Shown piece by piece: positions 17,539 through 25,850 of a stretch of DNA of 64,000 nucleotides. How positions within the stretch are numbered: the stretch's first letter is position 1; each line of letters begins with the position of its first letter. The stretch is from Pseudomaricurvus sp033283335 (lineage in GTDB: Bacteria > Pseudomonadota > Gammaproteobacteria > Pseudomonadales > Cellvibrionaceae), in NCBI GenBank assembly GCA_033283335.1, contig JAWMQP010000007.1, positions 186,001 through 250,000 on the forward strand, written 5' to 3'. A program made the position numbers and the translations under genes. Under the pieces are notes generated by a model. That model was given only the letters and a program-made list of their open reading frames with translations, was not told the DNA's origin and ran no database searches.

Positions 17539-18138
17539 TCAGTGTAACGTCGGCTGCCCGCTGCCCTTTTGACCAAAGTCAGCAAACAGCGTCATGGCCG
17601 CCATGCGTACGTATTCGACGATCTCGGTGAAATCTGCCTCAGCATCTTCTTCACCAACGCCGTCGCCAATGCTGACAATCGCCGCCAGATCCCGCAGGGC
17701 CTCGGCCGCGTCCGGGGAAAACTGAGTCTGGGGATCCAGACCGGCACTGCCAAAACCGGACAAAAAGCCGTGGCACCACTCCCCCAGAGATGTGGAACGA
17801 ATCGCCAGATCGGCGTCATCGCTCGGCAACAGCAATTCAAAACCGTAATTGCTGTCCTCCAACTGGCTCAGGGTAACCGGGTACAGGCGTGCCACGGCGG
17901 TCTGGCCATGGCCTTCAGGGTCACCGACAACCCCATCCGCCTCGCTGGTAATGACATCGAGAAACGTGAGCGCTTCTTCCATCCAGGCCTGCGGGGTTAA
18001 ACGCAAGCCACCACAGAGCTTGCCACAGAGCATGCCATGAAGTTCTGAGGGACTGTTCAACGCCCCTAAAGGCACCAACAGGTGGTTGAGTTCTTCGAAC
18101 CGGATCAAGGGCTCGGTGGGGGACGTGGGTTTGGTCAT
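17539..18138 (-). CDS. ygfB: UPF0149 family protein YgfB
   Basis: Helical protein of 199 residues of the UPF0149/YecA-like family. Recognisable stretches are SELHGMLCGKLCGG near residue 32 and WCHGFLSGFG near residue 120, the first being the family's conserved HGLLCG-type motif. In Pseudomonas aeruginosa YgfB has been linked to control of a cell-wall amidase and beta-lactam resistance; whether that applies here is unknown. First gene of the ygfB-pepP-ubiH-ubiI operon. Confidence 0.9.
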   Translation of the reverse strand: MTKPTSPTEPLIRFEELNHLLVPLGALNSPSELHGMLCGKLCGGLRLTPQAWMEEALTFLDVITSEADGVVGDPEGHGQTAVARLYPVTLSQLEDSNYGFELLLPSDDADLAIRSTSLGEWCHGFLSGFGSAGLDPQTQFSPDAAEALRDLAAIVSIGDGVGEEDAEADFTEIVEYVRMAAMTLFADFGQKGSGQPTLH

Positions 18139-18422
18139 GGTGAATCCAGTTTACTAGCCAGGGTACGACGATGTTCAAATGCGAATCCTATCACGAGTTG
18201 TCGGAATAATGATGCAAAGGCGGGAAGCAGGACACCTTCCAAGTCGTATCTGGCATTAAAATCCCTATCAATAACAGTAACCTAGGGCGCACAGGCTAGA
18301 ATGTTTCGAGAATCAGGGGCAGCCTGGTTGACCCGTTACCAGAGGCGCAATATAGTAACTTGATCAGTAAACCGCGCGACCTGTAACTGTCGCCCGATAA
18401 TCGAACACAGGCCACCCATCCC
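18139..18422. promoter_or_regulatory. Divergent promoter region of ygfB and zapB-like/zapA genes
   Basis: A 284-base gap between genes transcribed away from each other, so both promoters lie here. TAGAAT near 18296 is a fair -10 candidate for the plus-strand genes. No strong inverted repeat or operator is seen. Confidence 0.4.
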
Positions 18423-18653
18423 ATGAGCGATCCGCTGCTGCAGACACTGGAGACCAAACTGGATCAACTGATTCAGGAATGCAGTCGATTGGGCGACGAA
18501 AATCGCCGAATGCGGCAGGAGATGGCGACCTTCAAAACCCGTGAAACTGACTGGCAAGTGGAACGCAGTCGTTTGATCGAGAAAAACGAGCTGGCGAAAA
18601 ACCGCGTTGAAGCGATGATTTCACGACTGAAAAGTCTGGAAGAACAACATTAG
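18423..18653 (+). CDS. Small coiled-coil protein (TIGR02449 / ZapB-like)
   Basis: Protein of 76 residues that is almost wholly a predicted coiled coil (LETKLDQLIQECSRLGDENR and onward, with heptad Leu/Ile spacing). It matches the TIGR02449 family, found upstream of zapA in Pseudomonas and relatives, and resembles ZapB. Only 36 bases separate it from zapA. Likely a division-ring accessory protein, judged from architecture and neighbour. Confidence 0.85.
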   Translation: MSDPLLQTLETKLDQLIQECSRLGDENRRMRQEMATFKTRETDWQVERSRLIEKNELAKNRVEAMISRLKSLEEQH

Positions 18654-18689
18654 ACCTTGCTCTACGGCGACTCGCAAAAGGACTGAGCC

Positions 18690-18983
18690 ATGAAAAGCGA
18701 AAACGTTTTCGTGAAAATTCTCGACAAGGAATATCAGGTCGCTTGCCCTCAGGGTGAAAGAGACGCACTGCTGCAAGCGGCTCACAATCTTGATGAGCGT
18801 ATGCGCGACATTCGCTCAAGTGGCTCGGTGATTGGCCTTGAGCGCATTGCGGTCATGGCCGCTCTGAACCTAAGCCACGAACTGCTCGAAGCCCGCGGCC
18901 ATCTGGGCGCGCAAACCAGTGATCCCGCCACCCTGCAACGGCTGGCAGACAAACTGGATCAGGCGCTGGACAACCTGCAATAA
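18690..18983 (+). CDS. zapA: Cell division protein ZapA
   Basis: Protein of 97 residues that binds FtsZ and promotes bundling of its filaments at the Z-ring. The N-terminal globular part has the family signature ILDKEYQVACPQGE, followed by LLQAAHNLDERMRDIR, and the C-terminal helix (IAVMAALNLSHELLEA) leads into the dimerising coiled coil. Length is close to E. coli ZapA (109). Position upstream of 6S RNA and ygfA is the conserved gammaproteobacterial order. Confidence 0.94.
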   Translation: MKSENVFVKILDKEYQVACPQGERDALLQAAHNLDERMRDIRSSGSVIGLERIAVMAALNLSHELLEARGHLGAQTSDPATLQRLADKLDQALDNLQ

Positions 18984-19135
18984 CCCCTCAATCTCTCGCC
19001 AGTCTACCTCGGAAAACCGCCTGCCAATTTATCCCCGTGACCTTCAGTTGATGCACATCAAGCACGCACCCTATACGCCGATTTTCAGTAAACTTCAATA
19101 TTTTGGCGAGGGTCTATCTGCGCTATACTTGCCTC

Positions 19136-19315
19136 AACCCTGAAGTGTTGGCCAGTGAACGAGTCCTCGAGCCGATAATCTGTACCCAGGGGGTAACTCG
19201 CCAGTGCCGGTGTGCATGTCCGCTTGACGGAAAGCCTGAGGTATTGCAGGGACCTCCACCTTGAACCTTACGGTTCAAGGCCAAGTTGACAGCCGCACAT
19301 TCGGGGCTTTTTACT
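19136..19315 (+). ncRNA. ssrS: 6S RNA
   Basis: Regulatory RNA of about 180 nt that binds the sigma70 holoenzyme in stationary phase. Evidence: exact conserved location between zapA and ygfA; a -10 element TATACT at 19124-19129; and a closing stem in which CCCTGAAGTG at about 19138-19147 pairs with CACATTCGGGG near 19299-19309, allowing one bulge and a G-U pair. A strong hairpin, CCTTGAACC with GGTTCAAGG, lies at about 19260-19281. The ends are estimated. Unpaired centre regions flanking the 19190 area fit the open-promoter mimic. Confidence 0.85.
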
Positions 19316-19328
19316 GCTAGCTACTGTT

Positions 19329-19943
19329 ATGGAAAACCGTCAAACCCTGCGCACACAGCTGCGCGCTCGCCGCCGGGCACTGAGCCCCCGCCAACAGCAA
19401 CTCGCTGCCCAGCAGCTACTGCAACTGGTGAAAAAACAACCGCTGTTTTTACGCAGCCAGCACATCGCTTTTTATCTGCCCAACGACGGCGAAATTGATC
19501 CGCGCCCGCTGATTCGAGAAGCCTGGCGACGGGGCAAACATTGCTATCTGCCGATTCTGGCACCGGGCCCCGACAATCGCCTGTGGTTTGTTCGCTACAC
19601 GCCCCACACCCCCATGATTCGCAACCGTTTTGGCATTCCCGAACCGCGCGCGCCTTTTCAGTACCGACGCCTGCCACAGCTGTTGGACGCGGTATTCCTG
19701 CCGTTGGTGGGCTTTGACCGTCACGGCGGTCGCATGGGCATGGGGGGCGGCTTCTACGATCGCAGCTTTGCCTTTAAACTGACCTGCCCCACTCGCAAAC
19801 CTATGCTGGTGGGGTTGGCGCATCAGTGCCAACAAGTGGAACAATTGCAACTGGCTCACTGGGACATTCCGCTGGCCGCCATCGCCACGGACCAGGCCTT
19901 GATTGTGGCGAACCCGCAACGTCACAGCCGTGACTTTTTCTGA
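19329..19943 (+). CDS. ygfA: 5-formyltetrahydrofolate cyclo-ligase
   Basis: ATP-dependent enzyme of 204 residues converting 5-formyl-THF to 5,10-methenyl-THF in the folate cycle. The family motif GGRMGMGGGFYDRSF is present near residue 138, with the N-terminal ENRQTLRTQLRARRRALSP helix and the IAFYLPNDGEIDPRPLI stretch. In gammaproteobacteria this gene follows 6S RNA and is often co-transcribed with it. E. coli YgfA (Fau) has 182-200 residues. It feeds one-carbon units towards MetF, encoded at 48.3 kb. Confidence 0.93.
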   Translation: MENRQTLRTQLRARRRALSPRQQQLAAQQLLQLVKKQPLFLRSQHIAFYLPNDGEIDPRPLIREAWRRGKHCYLPILAPGPDNRLWFVRYTPHTPMIRNRFGIPEPRAPFQYRRLPQLLDAVFLPLVGFDRHGGRMGMGGGFYDRSFAFKLTCPTRKPMLVGLAHQCQQVEQLQLAHWDIPLAAIATDQALIVANPQRHSRDFF

Positions 19944-20042
19944 TTCAGCTTCTGATTCAGCGGCAACACGGCTCAGCCTCCGGCCTATCCTAAATCTGTG
20001 ACCATTCCATACTGTGTTACCACTCAAATGGGGAAGCAGGCC

Positions 20043-20447
20043 ATGGACTTTGTCCAAACGCGAGCGTATTTATTGAACAAGCCAGAGGCGACGGAAGAGT
20101 TTCCCTTCTATCCGGATGTGCCGGTGTTCAAGATCAAGAACAAAATATTTGCCATCCTGTCAGCGACCCGGGAACCCGGCAGCATCAACCTGAAATGTGA
20201 TCCAGATCAGGCTCTGCTCTTGCGCTTTATCTTTGATGGTGTCCAGGCCGGCTACCATATGAATAAAAAACACTGGAATACCGTCATCCTCGACAGCGAT
20301 GTGCCCGAGCACGAATTACAGCGCATGATTGACCACTCCTATGGACTGGTGGTCAAAGGTCTGACCAAAACCCAGCGAACCGCATTGGAGTTGGCCTACG
20401 GCCCGGACTTGTTATACTCGGCCCCACACCTGGTTTCCAAGTCGTAA
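20043..20447 (+). CDS. MmcQ/YjbR family protein
   Basis: Protein of 134 residues of the MmcQ/YjbR (CyaY-like fold) family. It shows VFKIKNKIFAILS, the SINLKCDP motif and YHMNKKHWNTVILD, which are characteristic. The frame is open upstream to 19998, but ATG at 20043 (MDFVQTRAYLLNKPEATEEF) matches the family start and has GAAGCAGG before it. Family function is unsettled; DNA binding has been suggested. No functional link to neighbours is evident. Confidence 0.88.
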   Translation: MDFVQTRAYLLNKPEATEEFPFYPDVPVFKIKNKIFAILSATREPGSINLKCDPDQALLLRFIFDGVQAGYHMNKKHWNTVILDSDVPEHELQRMIDHSYGLVVKGLTKTQRTALELAYGPDLLYSAPHLVSKS

Positions 20448-20465
20448 GCCACGGGGTGAAACACA

Positions 20466-20549
20466 GGTTTCTAAGCAACGGTTTCTGAATAACAATTTCA
20501 AAACAGTGATTTCAAAACATTGATATCAAAACAATGGTCTCTGCAAATG
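20466..20549. repeat. Degenerate 14-bp tandem repeat before the prepilin-like gene
   Basis: About six units of 13-14 bases with the theme GGTTTCTAAGCAAC / TGATTTCAAAACAT run head to tail and enter the first codons of the pilin-like gene. The middle copies (TGATTTCAAAACAT and TGATATCAAAACAA) are the most alike. The tract occupies the place where a promoter or ribosome site would be expected. Confidence 0.6.
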
Positions 20550-21073
20550 GTTCGCCAATGAGTTCAACTGCCTGCCCAATAAAATACCGTCCCGCCCAGT
20601 ATCATGCCGGCTTTACCCTCATCGAAATGTTGGTGGTGGTGGCGATCATTGCCATTCTGGCCGCGCTGGCCATCCCCTCCTCAGGCCATCGACACATTCA
20701 ATTGCAAATTGTTGAAACGCTGGAGCTGGCGCAACCGATCAAGGATAAAATCGCCGGCTACTACGCCATGCAGGGAAAGTTTCCTGAGACCAACGACAGC
20801 CTCGGCGTGCCCGCCGCCAACCTCTACGTGGGCAACTACCTAAGCGGCCTCAACCTGGAGCAAGGCGCCATTCATTTAACCCTGGGGCAGAAGAGCCCGG
20901 AGATGCTGCAAGGCAAAACCCTGAGCTTGCAACCGGTGTTTGTCAAAAGCGCGCCGCAGGTGCCTGCCTCCTGGATCTGTGGCTATAACACAGTGCCGCA
21001 GGGGATGGATGCCGCCGGTGAGAACCGTACCGACATCCCCGTCAAATACCTGCCCCTGCGGTGCCGTCAATAA
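20534..21073 (+). CDS. Type IV prepilin-like protein
   Basis: Pilin or pseudopilin of up to 179 residues. The prepilin peptidase site G-FTLIE at residues 26-31 is followed by the hydrophobic helix MLVVVAIIAILAALAIPSS, which anchors the protein and packs in the filament. It has a positively charged leader before the cleavage site. Two cysteines near the C-terminus (WICGYN and PLRCRQ) could form the pilin disulfide loop. ATG at 20558 would give an 18-residue leader and may be the true start. No pilus assembly genes are adjacent, so it is an isolated pilin; the Pil-Chp operon at 53-64 kb shows that the cell has type IV pili. Confidence 0.85.
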   Translation: MVSANGSPMSSTACPIKYRPAQYHAGFTLIEMLVVVAIIAILAALAIPSSGHRHIQLQIVETLELAQPIKDKIAGYYAMQGKFPETNDSLGVPAANLYVGNYLSGLNLEQGAIHLTLGQKSPEMLQGKTLSLQPVFVKSAPQVPASWICGYNTVPQGMDAAGENRTDIPVKYLPLRCRQ

Positions 21074-21076
21074 GAG

Positions 21077-21868
21077 TTAGCGGGTGCTCTGGATACTGCT
21101 GGAGGCCTTGCTCAACTGGCGCTGCACCCCCCGCATGTCCGACTGGTATTCCTGCGCGCATTTACGCCATTCCTGGCGCTGGTACTTGATGGCCGGGTTA
21201 CTGGGGTCGTAGATGGGTTCTTCGCCGCAGTTGCGCTGCAGCGCGGCTTCCAGATTGCTGTAAACCTGCTGCAAGCGCTGTATCTCCGCCGAGTTGTTGG
21301 CTGCCAGGTCCTGCAGACTGTGCTGTTGGGCAGCGGCCCAGGACACGGCACAACGCAGCTCTTTCAGGGATTGCAGGCTGGCTTGCTTGCGCTTCTGATA
21401 TTCAAGATTGCGCTGGTTGCGGTGGCTGCTATCGCCGTAATAACGATGGCTGTTTTGTTTAAACTGTCGCCTGTCCTCTTGCTCCAGCTGCGCTTCCAGT
21501 CGATCCAGCCGCTGTTGCCAATACTTACGTTTGCCCGCCACATTTTGTAAATACCGCGCCTCACCGCCGCTCCCCAAACGGGCGATCGGCAAACTGATGT
21601 CACCGCAGTACTGGGTGTTGCCAATGGTGGTAATCGGTACTTTGACATCGCCCGCTGAATCCACCTTGACGCTTTCAATATTGTGCGACTCGTCTTTTTC
21701 CACCGGGGGATACTGACTGAAGGTCACTTTGCCATCCGCATCGACCACCTTGTACAACTTGGCGGCACTTACGGGTTCGGCACTCGACAACATCAACACA
21801 CTGGCTAACCCCAGCACCCACGGGGTCAAAGCCACCAGACACGGCTGGCGCAACAATCGGGTCATCAT
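21077..21868 (-). CDS. DUF4124 domain-containing periplasmic protein
   Basis: Exported protein of 263 residues. A signal peptide (hydrophobic LVALTPWVLGLASVLMLSSA, cleaved after about VSA-A) precedes a DUF4124 domain recognisable by KLYKVVDADGKVTFSQYPP. The rest is a long charged, coiled-coil-like region rich in Gln and Arg that includes a stretch of basic dipeptides (RKYWQQRLDRLEAQLEQEDR). DUF4124 proteins are common in gammaproteobacteria and their role is unknown. It converges with the pilin-like gene, leaving 3 bases between stops. Confidence 0.87.
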   Translation of the reverse strand: MMTRLLRQPCLVALTPWVLGLASVLMLSSAEPVSAAKLYKVVDADGKVTFSQYPPVEKDESHNIESVKVDSAGDVKVPITTIGNTQYCGDISLPIARLGSGGEARYLQNVAGKRKYWQQRLDRLEAQLEQEDRRQFKQNSHRYYGDSSHRNQRNLEYQKRKQASLQSLKELRCAVSWAAAQQHSLQDLAANNSAEIQRLQQVYSNLEAALQRNCGEEPIYDPSNPAIKYQRQEWRKCAQEYQSDMRGVQRQLSKASSSIQSTR

Positions 21869-21925
21869 TCGCTATCCTTTTCTCCTGACCACTCAAATGA
21901 ACTCGCAAGTCTACCCCAATTTTTT

Positions 21926-23047
21926 CTACTGGCCTATTTTCTGCTGGTCGAGCAAGGCCGGCGCAGGCGACAGCCCGAACAGCCCCACCACCGGCAGGTG
22001 ATCGGACACGTCCAGGGTGTCATGCTGTCGAACATAGGCTCTTAGCAACTGCCATTGGTCGCTGTAAAACAGGTAATCAATGGTGCGGTCGGGACCGGTT
22101 ACCGCCGGATCATTGGGGTAGTGAGTCAACCAGTGGGCTGCGTCTGCTCCCAGCAGATCCGGTTTAGCCGGGATTGCCCCATAGCGATCGTAGAGTGGTT
22201 TTAATGCGGTTTGCTCATCAAAGTATTGGCTCAACCGACGCCACTGGCGACCGTTGTCGTCGGGTAACAAGTTCAAATCACCACCGAACAGCCACGGGAT
22301 TTGACGCTGATCCAGAGACTCAAGCAACTTGAGGCTCACCCCCACCTGGCGGTTCATCAGGTCTGAGCCCTCCCCCCAGGCATCGTAGTGCGTGTTCAAC
22401 AGCGCCACCTCGGCACCGTCAGCCGTTGCCATGTGTGCCTCGAGAATGGCCCGCTGAAAATAGAAGCGCTGTGTCAGCGGATCCTTGTCCATCAGCGGCA
22501 GCTGATGACGCCGGGCAGACGTCAGGGGATAGCGGGACAGGGTGATCAACTTCATGCTGACACTGCCCAGCACGCTGGGGTGCAATACCAAGCCGGCCTT
22601 CCAGTAATAGGCGCTGGCCTGACAGGGAAACGCCTGTTCGGCCAATCGCCGCTGCAGCTGCGCCAACTGATCCACATGGTGAGTGCGGCTGTCGTACTGG
22701 TCGTTGATTTCCTGCAACATCAACACGTCCGGCTGTTCATCGCGGATGATGTCGGCCACACGGTCGAGGGTCCAACGGGTATGCTCGAGACTGGGTTGAG
22801 TGTCGGGCCCGCCTTCCACGTCGTAGAAGAAGACGTAGTTCTTGCTGGCCATATACTGCACGTTGTAGCTCAACACTTTGAGCGGTCGCTGCCCATCCCA
22901 GGGCGGTACCGGTTGCTGACAGCTAACCTCGGCCTCGCTCACAGGCGGATACCAGGGCACGCTCTGCCAGGCCCAGCCAATCACCAGCAGTGCCACCAGT
23001 GCGCTGACCGCCAGGACGGCCAGCGCGAACTTTATCGCTTTATTCAC
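21926..23047 (-). CDS. Endonuclease/exonuclease/phosphatase family hydrolase, membrane-anchored
   Basis: Protein of 373 residues with an N-terminal hydrophobic anchor (KFALAVLAVSALVALLVIGWAW) and an EEP metal-dependent hydrolase domain. Landmarks: VLSYNVQYM near residue 59, DVLMLQEIND near 110 with the metal-binding Glu, LLNTHYDAW, GGDLNLLPDD near 250, RTIDYLFYS and the final DHLPVVG. The family includes nucleases, sphingomyelinases and phosphoinositide phosphatases, so the substrate is open. The anchor implies activity outside the cytoplasm. Confidence 0.87.
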   Translation of the reverse strand: MNKAIKFALAVLAVSALVALLVIGWAWQSVPWYPPVSEAEVSCQQPVPPWDGQRPLKVLSYNVQYMASKNYVFFYDVEGGPDTQPSLEHTRWTLDRVADIIRDEQPDVLMLQEINDQYDSRTHHVDQLAQLQRRLAEQAFPCQASAYYWKAGLVLHPSVLGSVSMKLITLSRYPLTSARRHQLPLMDKDPLTQRFYFQRAILEAHMATADGAEVALLNTHYDAWGEGSDLMNRQVGVSLKLLESLDQRQIPWLFGGDLNLLPDDNGRQWRRLSQYFDEQTALKPLYDRYGAIPAKPDLLGADAAHWLTHYPNDPAVTGPDRTIDYLFYSDQWQLLRAYVRQHDTLDVSDHLPVVGLFGLSPAPALLDQQKIGQ

Positions 23048-23071
23048 GCAGAAGACTGATACAACTCCGGG

Positions 23072-23551
23072 TCAGAGAGCCGCCAAAATGGTTTCCGCAC
23101 TGCTCTTGTCGATGGCCTTGTCATCCACATTGAGCAGTTCCACCACCCCGTCGTTGACGATCATGGCGTAGCGCTTGCTGCGCACAGGTCCCAGGCCAAA
23201 GCCACTGGCATCCATATCCAGGCCCAGGGCCTTGGCCAAAGCGCCGTTACCGTCGGCCAACATAGTAATGTGTTCGGCGTTTTGGTCCCGGCCCCAGGCC
23301 GCCATAACAAACGCATCGTTGACGGAAGTGCAGATCACCTCGTCCACACCCTTGGCCTTGATCTCGTCCACGTGAACCACATAGCCGGGCAGGTGAGTCA
23401 TGGAACATCCGGGGGTAAAAGCACCCGGCACCGCCATCATCACCACCTTCTTGCCCGCAAACAGTTCATCGGTGGTCACCGCCTGTGGGCCCTTCTCACC
23501 CATCACCTGCAAACTGACGGATGGAATCTGATCGCCTACCTGAATGGTCAT
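23072..23551 (-). CDS. Peroxiredoxin (Prx5 type)
   Basis: Thiol peroxidase of 159 residues that reduces hydrogen peroxide and alkyl hydroperoxides. The peroxidatic Cys49 lies in PGAFTPGCSMTHLPGYV, the Prx5 signature, and a catalytic Arg is in GPVRSKRYAMIV. There is no obvious resolving cysteine near the C-terminus and no fused glutaredoxin, so it probably acts as a one-cysteine enzyme or uses an external thiol. Monocistronic by appearance. Confidence 0.92.
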   Translation of the reverse strand: MTIQVGDQIPSVSLQVMGEKGPQAVTTDELFAGKKVVMMAVPGAFTPGCSMTHLPGYVVHVDEIKAKGVDEVICTSVNDAFVMAAWGRDQNAEHITMLADGNGALAKALGLDMDASGFGLGPVRSKRYAMIVNDGVVELLNVDDKAIDKSSAETILAAL

Positions 23552-23743
23552 CGTTATTGTCCTCGTTGATTGTTAGGGCGTGTTGTACAGCGCACATCAC
23601 ATTACCACAGGACGCCAGCACAACTAAGCGGAAACCGATCGCAAACTGGAAGGAATTCCTCGGCCGGGCAACCATAATGCCTGCGACGACAAACGCGATT
23701 GCCTATAATGATCAGCCTATCGCAGGTCAACCAAGGTACCTTC

Positions 23744-24811
23744 ATGCAACAGACAATCGGCAGGCAACCAGCATTCGGCAGGCAACAGGCAATCGGATTC
23801 GCCATCCTGTTCTTGAGTGCGACGCTTAGCGCCCCGTCCCAGGCGGATACCGTCTCGCCTCAGGATTGCCGGTCGATCCAGGATGACCGTCGCCGACTGG
23901 CCTGCTACGACAACCAGTTTGGCCTGCCAGTGGAATTGTTGAGCGAAGACAATGTGCTGCAAACCCGCGTACTGGAACAGAATGGCGAGCCGGTGTCCGA
24001 TCTGGAAGTTCGGTTGAAAAGTGAAGCGCAGTTATCTGATAACCGCTTTGTGATTATCCCGCACAAACAAAATTACCTGTTGCCGGCTACCTATGTGGAT
24101 GACCCGAACGGCTCGCCCTCGGTCAATGCCCTGAGTGCACCCCAGGAACAACGGCTGGATCACACCGAGGTCAAATACCAGATCAGCCTGAAGATCCCCG
24201 TCTACAACGACTTCCTGCTCGACAACGCCACCCTCTGGCTGGGCTACACCCAGCTCTCCCTGTGGCAGGCCTACAACTCGGACGCCTCGGCCCCGTTTCG
24301 TGAAACCAATTACGAACCGGAAGTTTTTTGGACAAAGCCGACCCAATGGAATCTGTTGGGCACGACCCTGGAAGAAGTGTCCGTCGGGCTGGTGCATCAA
24401 TCCAACGGCCGCGGCGAACCTCTGTCACGCAGCTGGAACCGGGTCTACGCCAACTTTATCTTTGCCCGCAACAACTGGGCCTTCGCCCTGAAACCCTGGT
24501 ATCGTCTGCCCGAAGAGGAGGATGACGATGATAATCCCGATATTGATGACTACCTGGGTTACGCCGACTTCCTCGCCACCTACAAGCTCAAGGGCAATGA
24601 ATGGGGCGATTATGTGCTATCGGCCAAGGTTCGCAATAACTTCAAACACGACGACAACCACACCTCGACGACGCTGGGGTTGAGCTTTCCTCTACCCGGC
24701 CGCCTGAATGGCTATATTGAGTATGTGGATGGCTATGGCGAAACCTTGATCGATTACAACCACCGCAATCAGCGCATTGGCGTCGGTTTTATTCTCAATG
24801 ACTGGTATTAA
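23744..24811 (+). CDS. pldA: Outer membrane phospholipase A
   Basis: Beta-barrel phospholipase of 355 residues that hydrolyses phospholipids appearing in the outer leaflet, helping to keep membrane asymmetry. It has a signal peptide (IGFAILFLSATLSAPSQA), a pre-barrel region, then the PldA signature YTQLSLWQAYNSDASAPFRE and the active site VHQSNGRGEPLSRSWNR with the catalytic His, Ser and Asn. The barrel ends in a C-terminal aromatic (DWY). ATG at 23744 has AAGG upstream; an earlier TTG is not used. The next gene overlaps its last 14 bases. Confidence 0.92.
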   Translation: MQQTIGRQPAFGRQQAIGFAILFLSATLSAPSQADTVSPQDCRSIQDDRRRLACYDNQFGLPVELLSEDNVLQTRVLEQNGEPVSDLEVRLKSEAQLSDNRFVIIPHKQNYLLPATYVDDPNGSPSVNALSAPQEQRLDHTEVKYQISLKIPVYNDFLLDNATLWLGYTQLSLWQAYNSDASAPFRETNYEPEVFWTKPTQWNLLGTTLEEVSVGLVHQSNGRGEPLSRSWNRVYANFIFARNNWAFALKPWYRLPEEEDDDDNPDIDDYLGYADFLATYKLKGNEWGDYVLSAKVRNNFKHDDNHTSTTLGLSFPLPGRLNGYIEYVDGYGETLIDYNHRNQRIGVGFILNDWY

Positions 24812-25298
24812 CAAGCACCAGCTTATCCACAGCCTGCAGCTGCAACCCCACGTGGAGGGCGGCTACTTCCGTCGCACCTACCAGTCCGATCATCGGCCAG
24901 CGCTGCCGACCGAGTCTGGCGAGCGACTGCGGCTGACGTCGATTTTGTATTTGCTCACCGACGACGCTCGTGTCGGCCACTGGCACCTGAACCGCTCGGA
25001 CATCCTGCACTTTTTCCATCGGGGTGAAGCGATTACCTATTACCTGATTGATGACACCTCCGGCGAGCTCAGTCGCCACATTCTCGGACCAGACCCGACT
25101 GCCGGTCACCAGCTGCAGCTGGCCGTGCCAGGCGGCACCTGGAAGGCATCCCATTTGCCCCTGGGTGAATACGGTTTGATTAGCGAAGCCGTGTGTCCCG
25201 GGTTTGAGTTTGCGGACATGACACTGGGCCAGCGGGCCGAGCTGCAACAACGCTTTCCCCAGCACGAAGCACTGATCTCGCGCTTTTGCCGGGAATGA
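24798..25298 (+). CDS. Cupin protein of the DUF985 family
   Basis: Cupin of 166 residues resembling the DUF985/YML079w family. The N-terminal HVEGGYFRRTYQS, the ILYLLTDDARVGHWHLNRSD stretch and GTWKASHLP are typical. Its ATG lies inside the end of pldA (14-base overlap), which indicates translational coupling. Structural members are dimeric double-stranded beta-helix proteins with unknown ligand. Confidence 0.88.
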   Translation: MTGINKHQLIHSLQLQPHVEGGYFRRTYQSDHRPALPTESGERLRLTSILYLLTDDARVGHWHLNRSDILHFFHRGEAITYYLIDDTSGELSRHILGPDPTAGHQLQLAVPGGTWKASHLPLGEYGLISEAVCPGFEFADMTLGQRAELQQRFPQHEALISRFCRE

Positions 25299-25333
25299 AA
25301 GTGGCCATTGACGCCTTCAATCCCACAGCAATA

Positions 25334-25353
25334 TACTGTATTTACATACAGCA
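25334..25353. promoter_or_regulatory. SOS (LexA) box
   Basis: CTGT at 25336 and ACAG at 25348, separated by eight AT-rich bases, give the exact CTGT-N8-ACAG consensus of gammaproteobacterial LexA sites. The site ends 19 bases before the umuD start, so LexA bound here would block transcription. Confidence 0.9.
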
Positions 25354-25370
25354 TAGAGCACAGGTCTGCC

Positions 25371-25790
25371 ATGAATATCGCCGAAACCTTTCCCGCCGAG
25401 ATTCACTCCCAGATTACCCTGCCCCTGTACCTGCACAGTTGCAGCGCGGGCTTTGCCAGCCCGGTGGAGGAAGACGAGGCGGGCATCGATCTTAACGACC
25501 ACCTGGTTCGCCGCCCGGCCACCACGTTTTACGCTCGTGTGCGCGGCGACAGCATGCGCGACAAGGGTTTGTACGATGGCGACCTGCTGATTGTCGACCG
25601 CAGCCTGCACCCCAGTCAGGGCGATTTCGTGATCGCCGCCCAGGACGGAGAACTGCTGTGTCGAGAACTGGACCTGCGCAACAGCCAGCTGCTGGCTGCC
25701 GATGACGATACCCCGCCGCTGTCGCTGGACGACAGTGCCGATCTGCGGATTGAAGGGGTGGTGATCAGTTCCATTCGGGAATATCGCTGA
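25371..25790 (+). CDS. umuD: UmuD-like S24 protein, orphan, with catalytic Lys replaced
   Basis: UmuD-type protein of 139 residues, the length of E. coli UmuD. UmuD is cut in a RecA-dependent way to UmuD', which joins UmuC in DNA polymerase V. Aligned by eye: IDLNDHL, then the nucleophile Ser61 in RGDSM, GDLLIVDRSL and GDFVIAA. The cleavage region reads CSAGFASP, so the scissile bond is probably Ala26-Gly27, as in LexA rather than Cys-Gly as in E. coli UmuD. The position of the catalytic Lys (E. coli K97, in FTVKKL) is Arg98 here (LLCREL, codon CGA), and the only lysine after the Ser is in MRDKG. No umuC follows. ATG at 25371 agrees with the family start, and an SOS box lies directly upstream. 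Confidence 0.85.
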   Translation: MNIAETFPAEIHSQITLPLYLHSCSAGFASPVEEDEAGIDLNDHLVRRPATTFYARVRGDSMRDKGLYDGDLLIVDRSLHPSQGDFVIAAQDGELLCRELDLRNSQLLAADDDTPPLSLDDSADLRIEGVVISSIREYR

Positions 25791-25850
25791 CGCCTGCTAT
25801 CATCAGGGGGCAACCCCCATTTGTATTCGCCCCCAATCAGGGAGATCCAC

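Noticed and set aside
16398..17630. 410-codon open frame antisense to pepP
   Set aside because: Antisense shadow; PepP metal ligands are all intact on the other strand.
25791..25850. Truncated umuC after umuD
   Set aside because: The 60-base gap has no similarity to UmuC and the next gene is an unrelated NYN protein.
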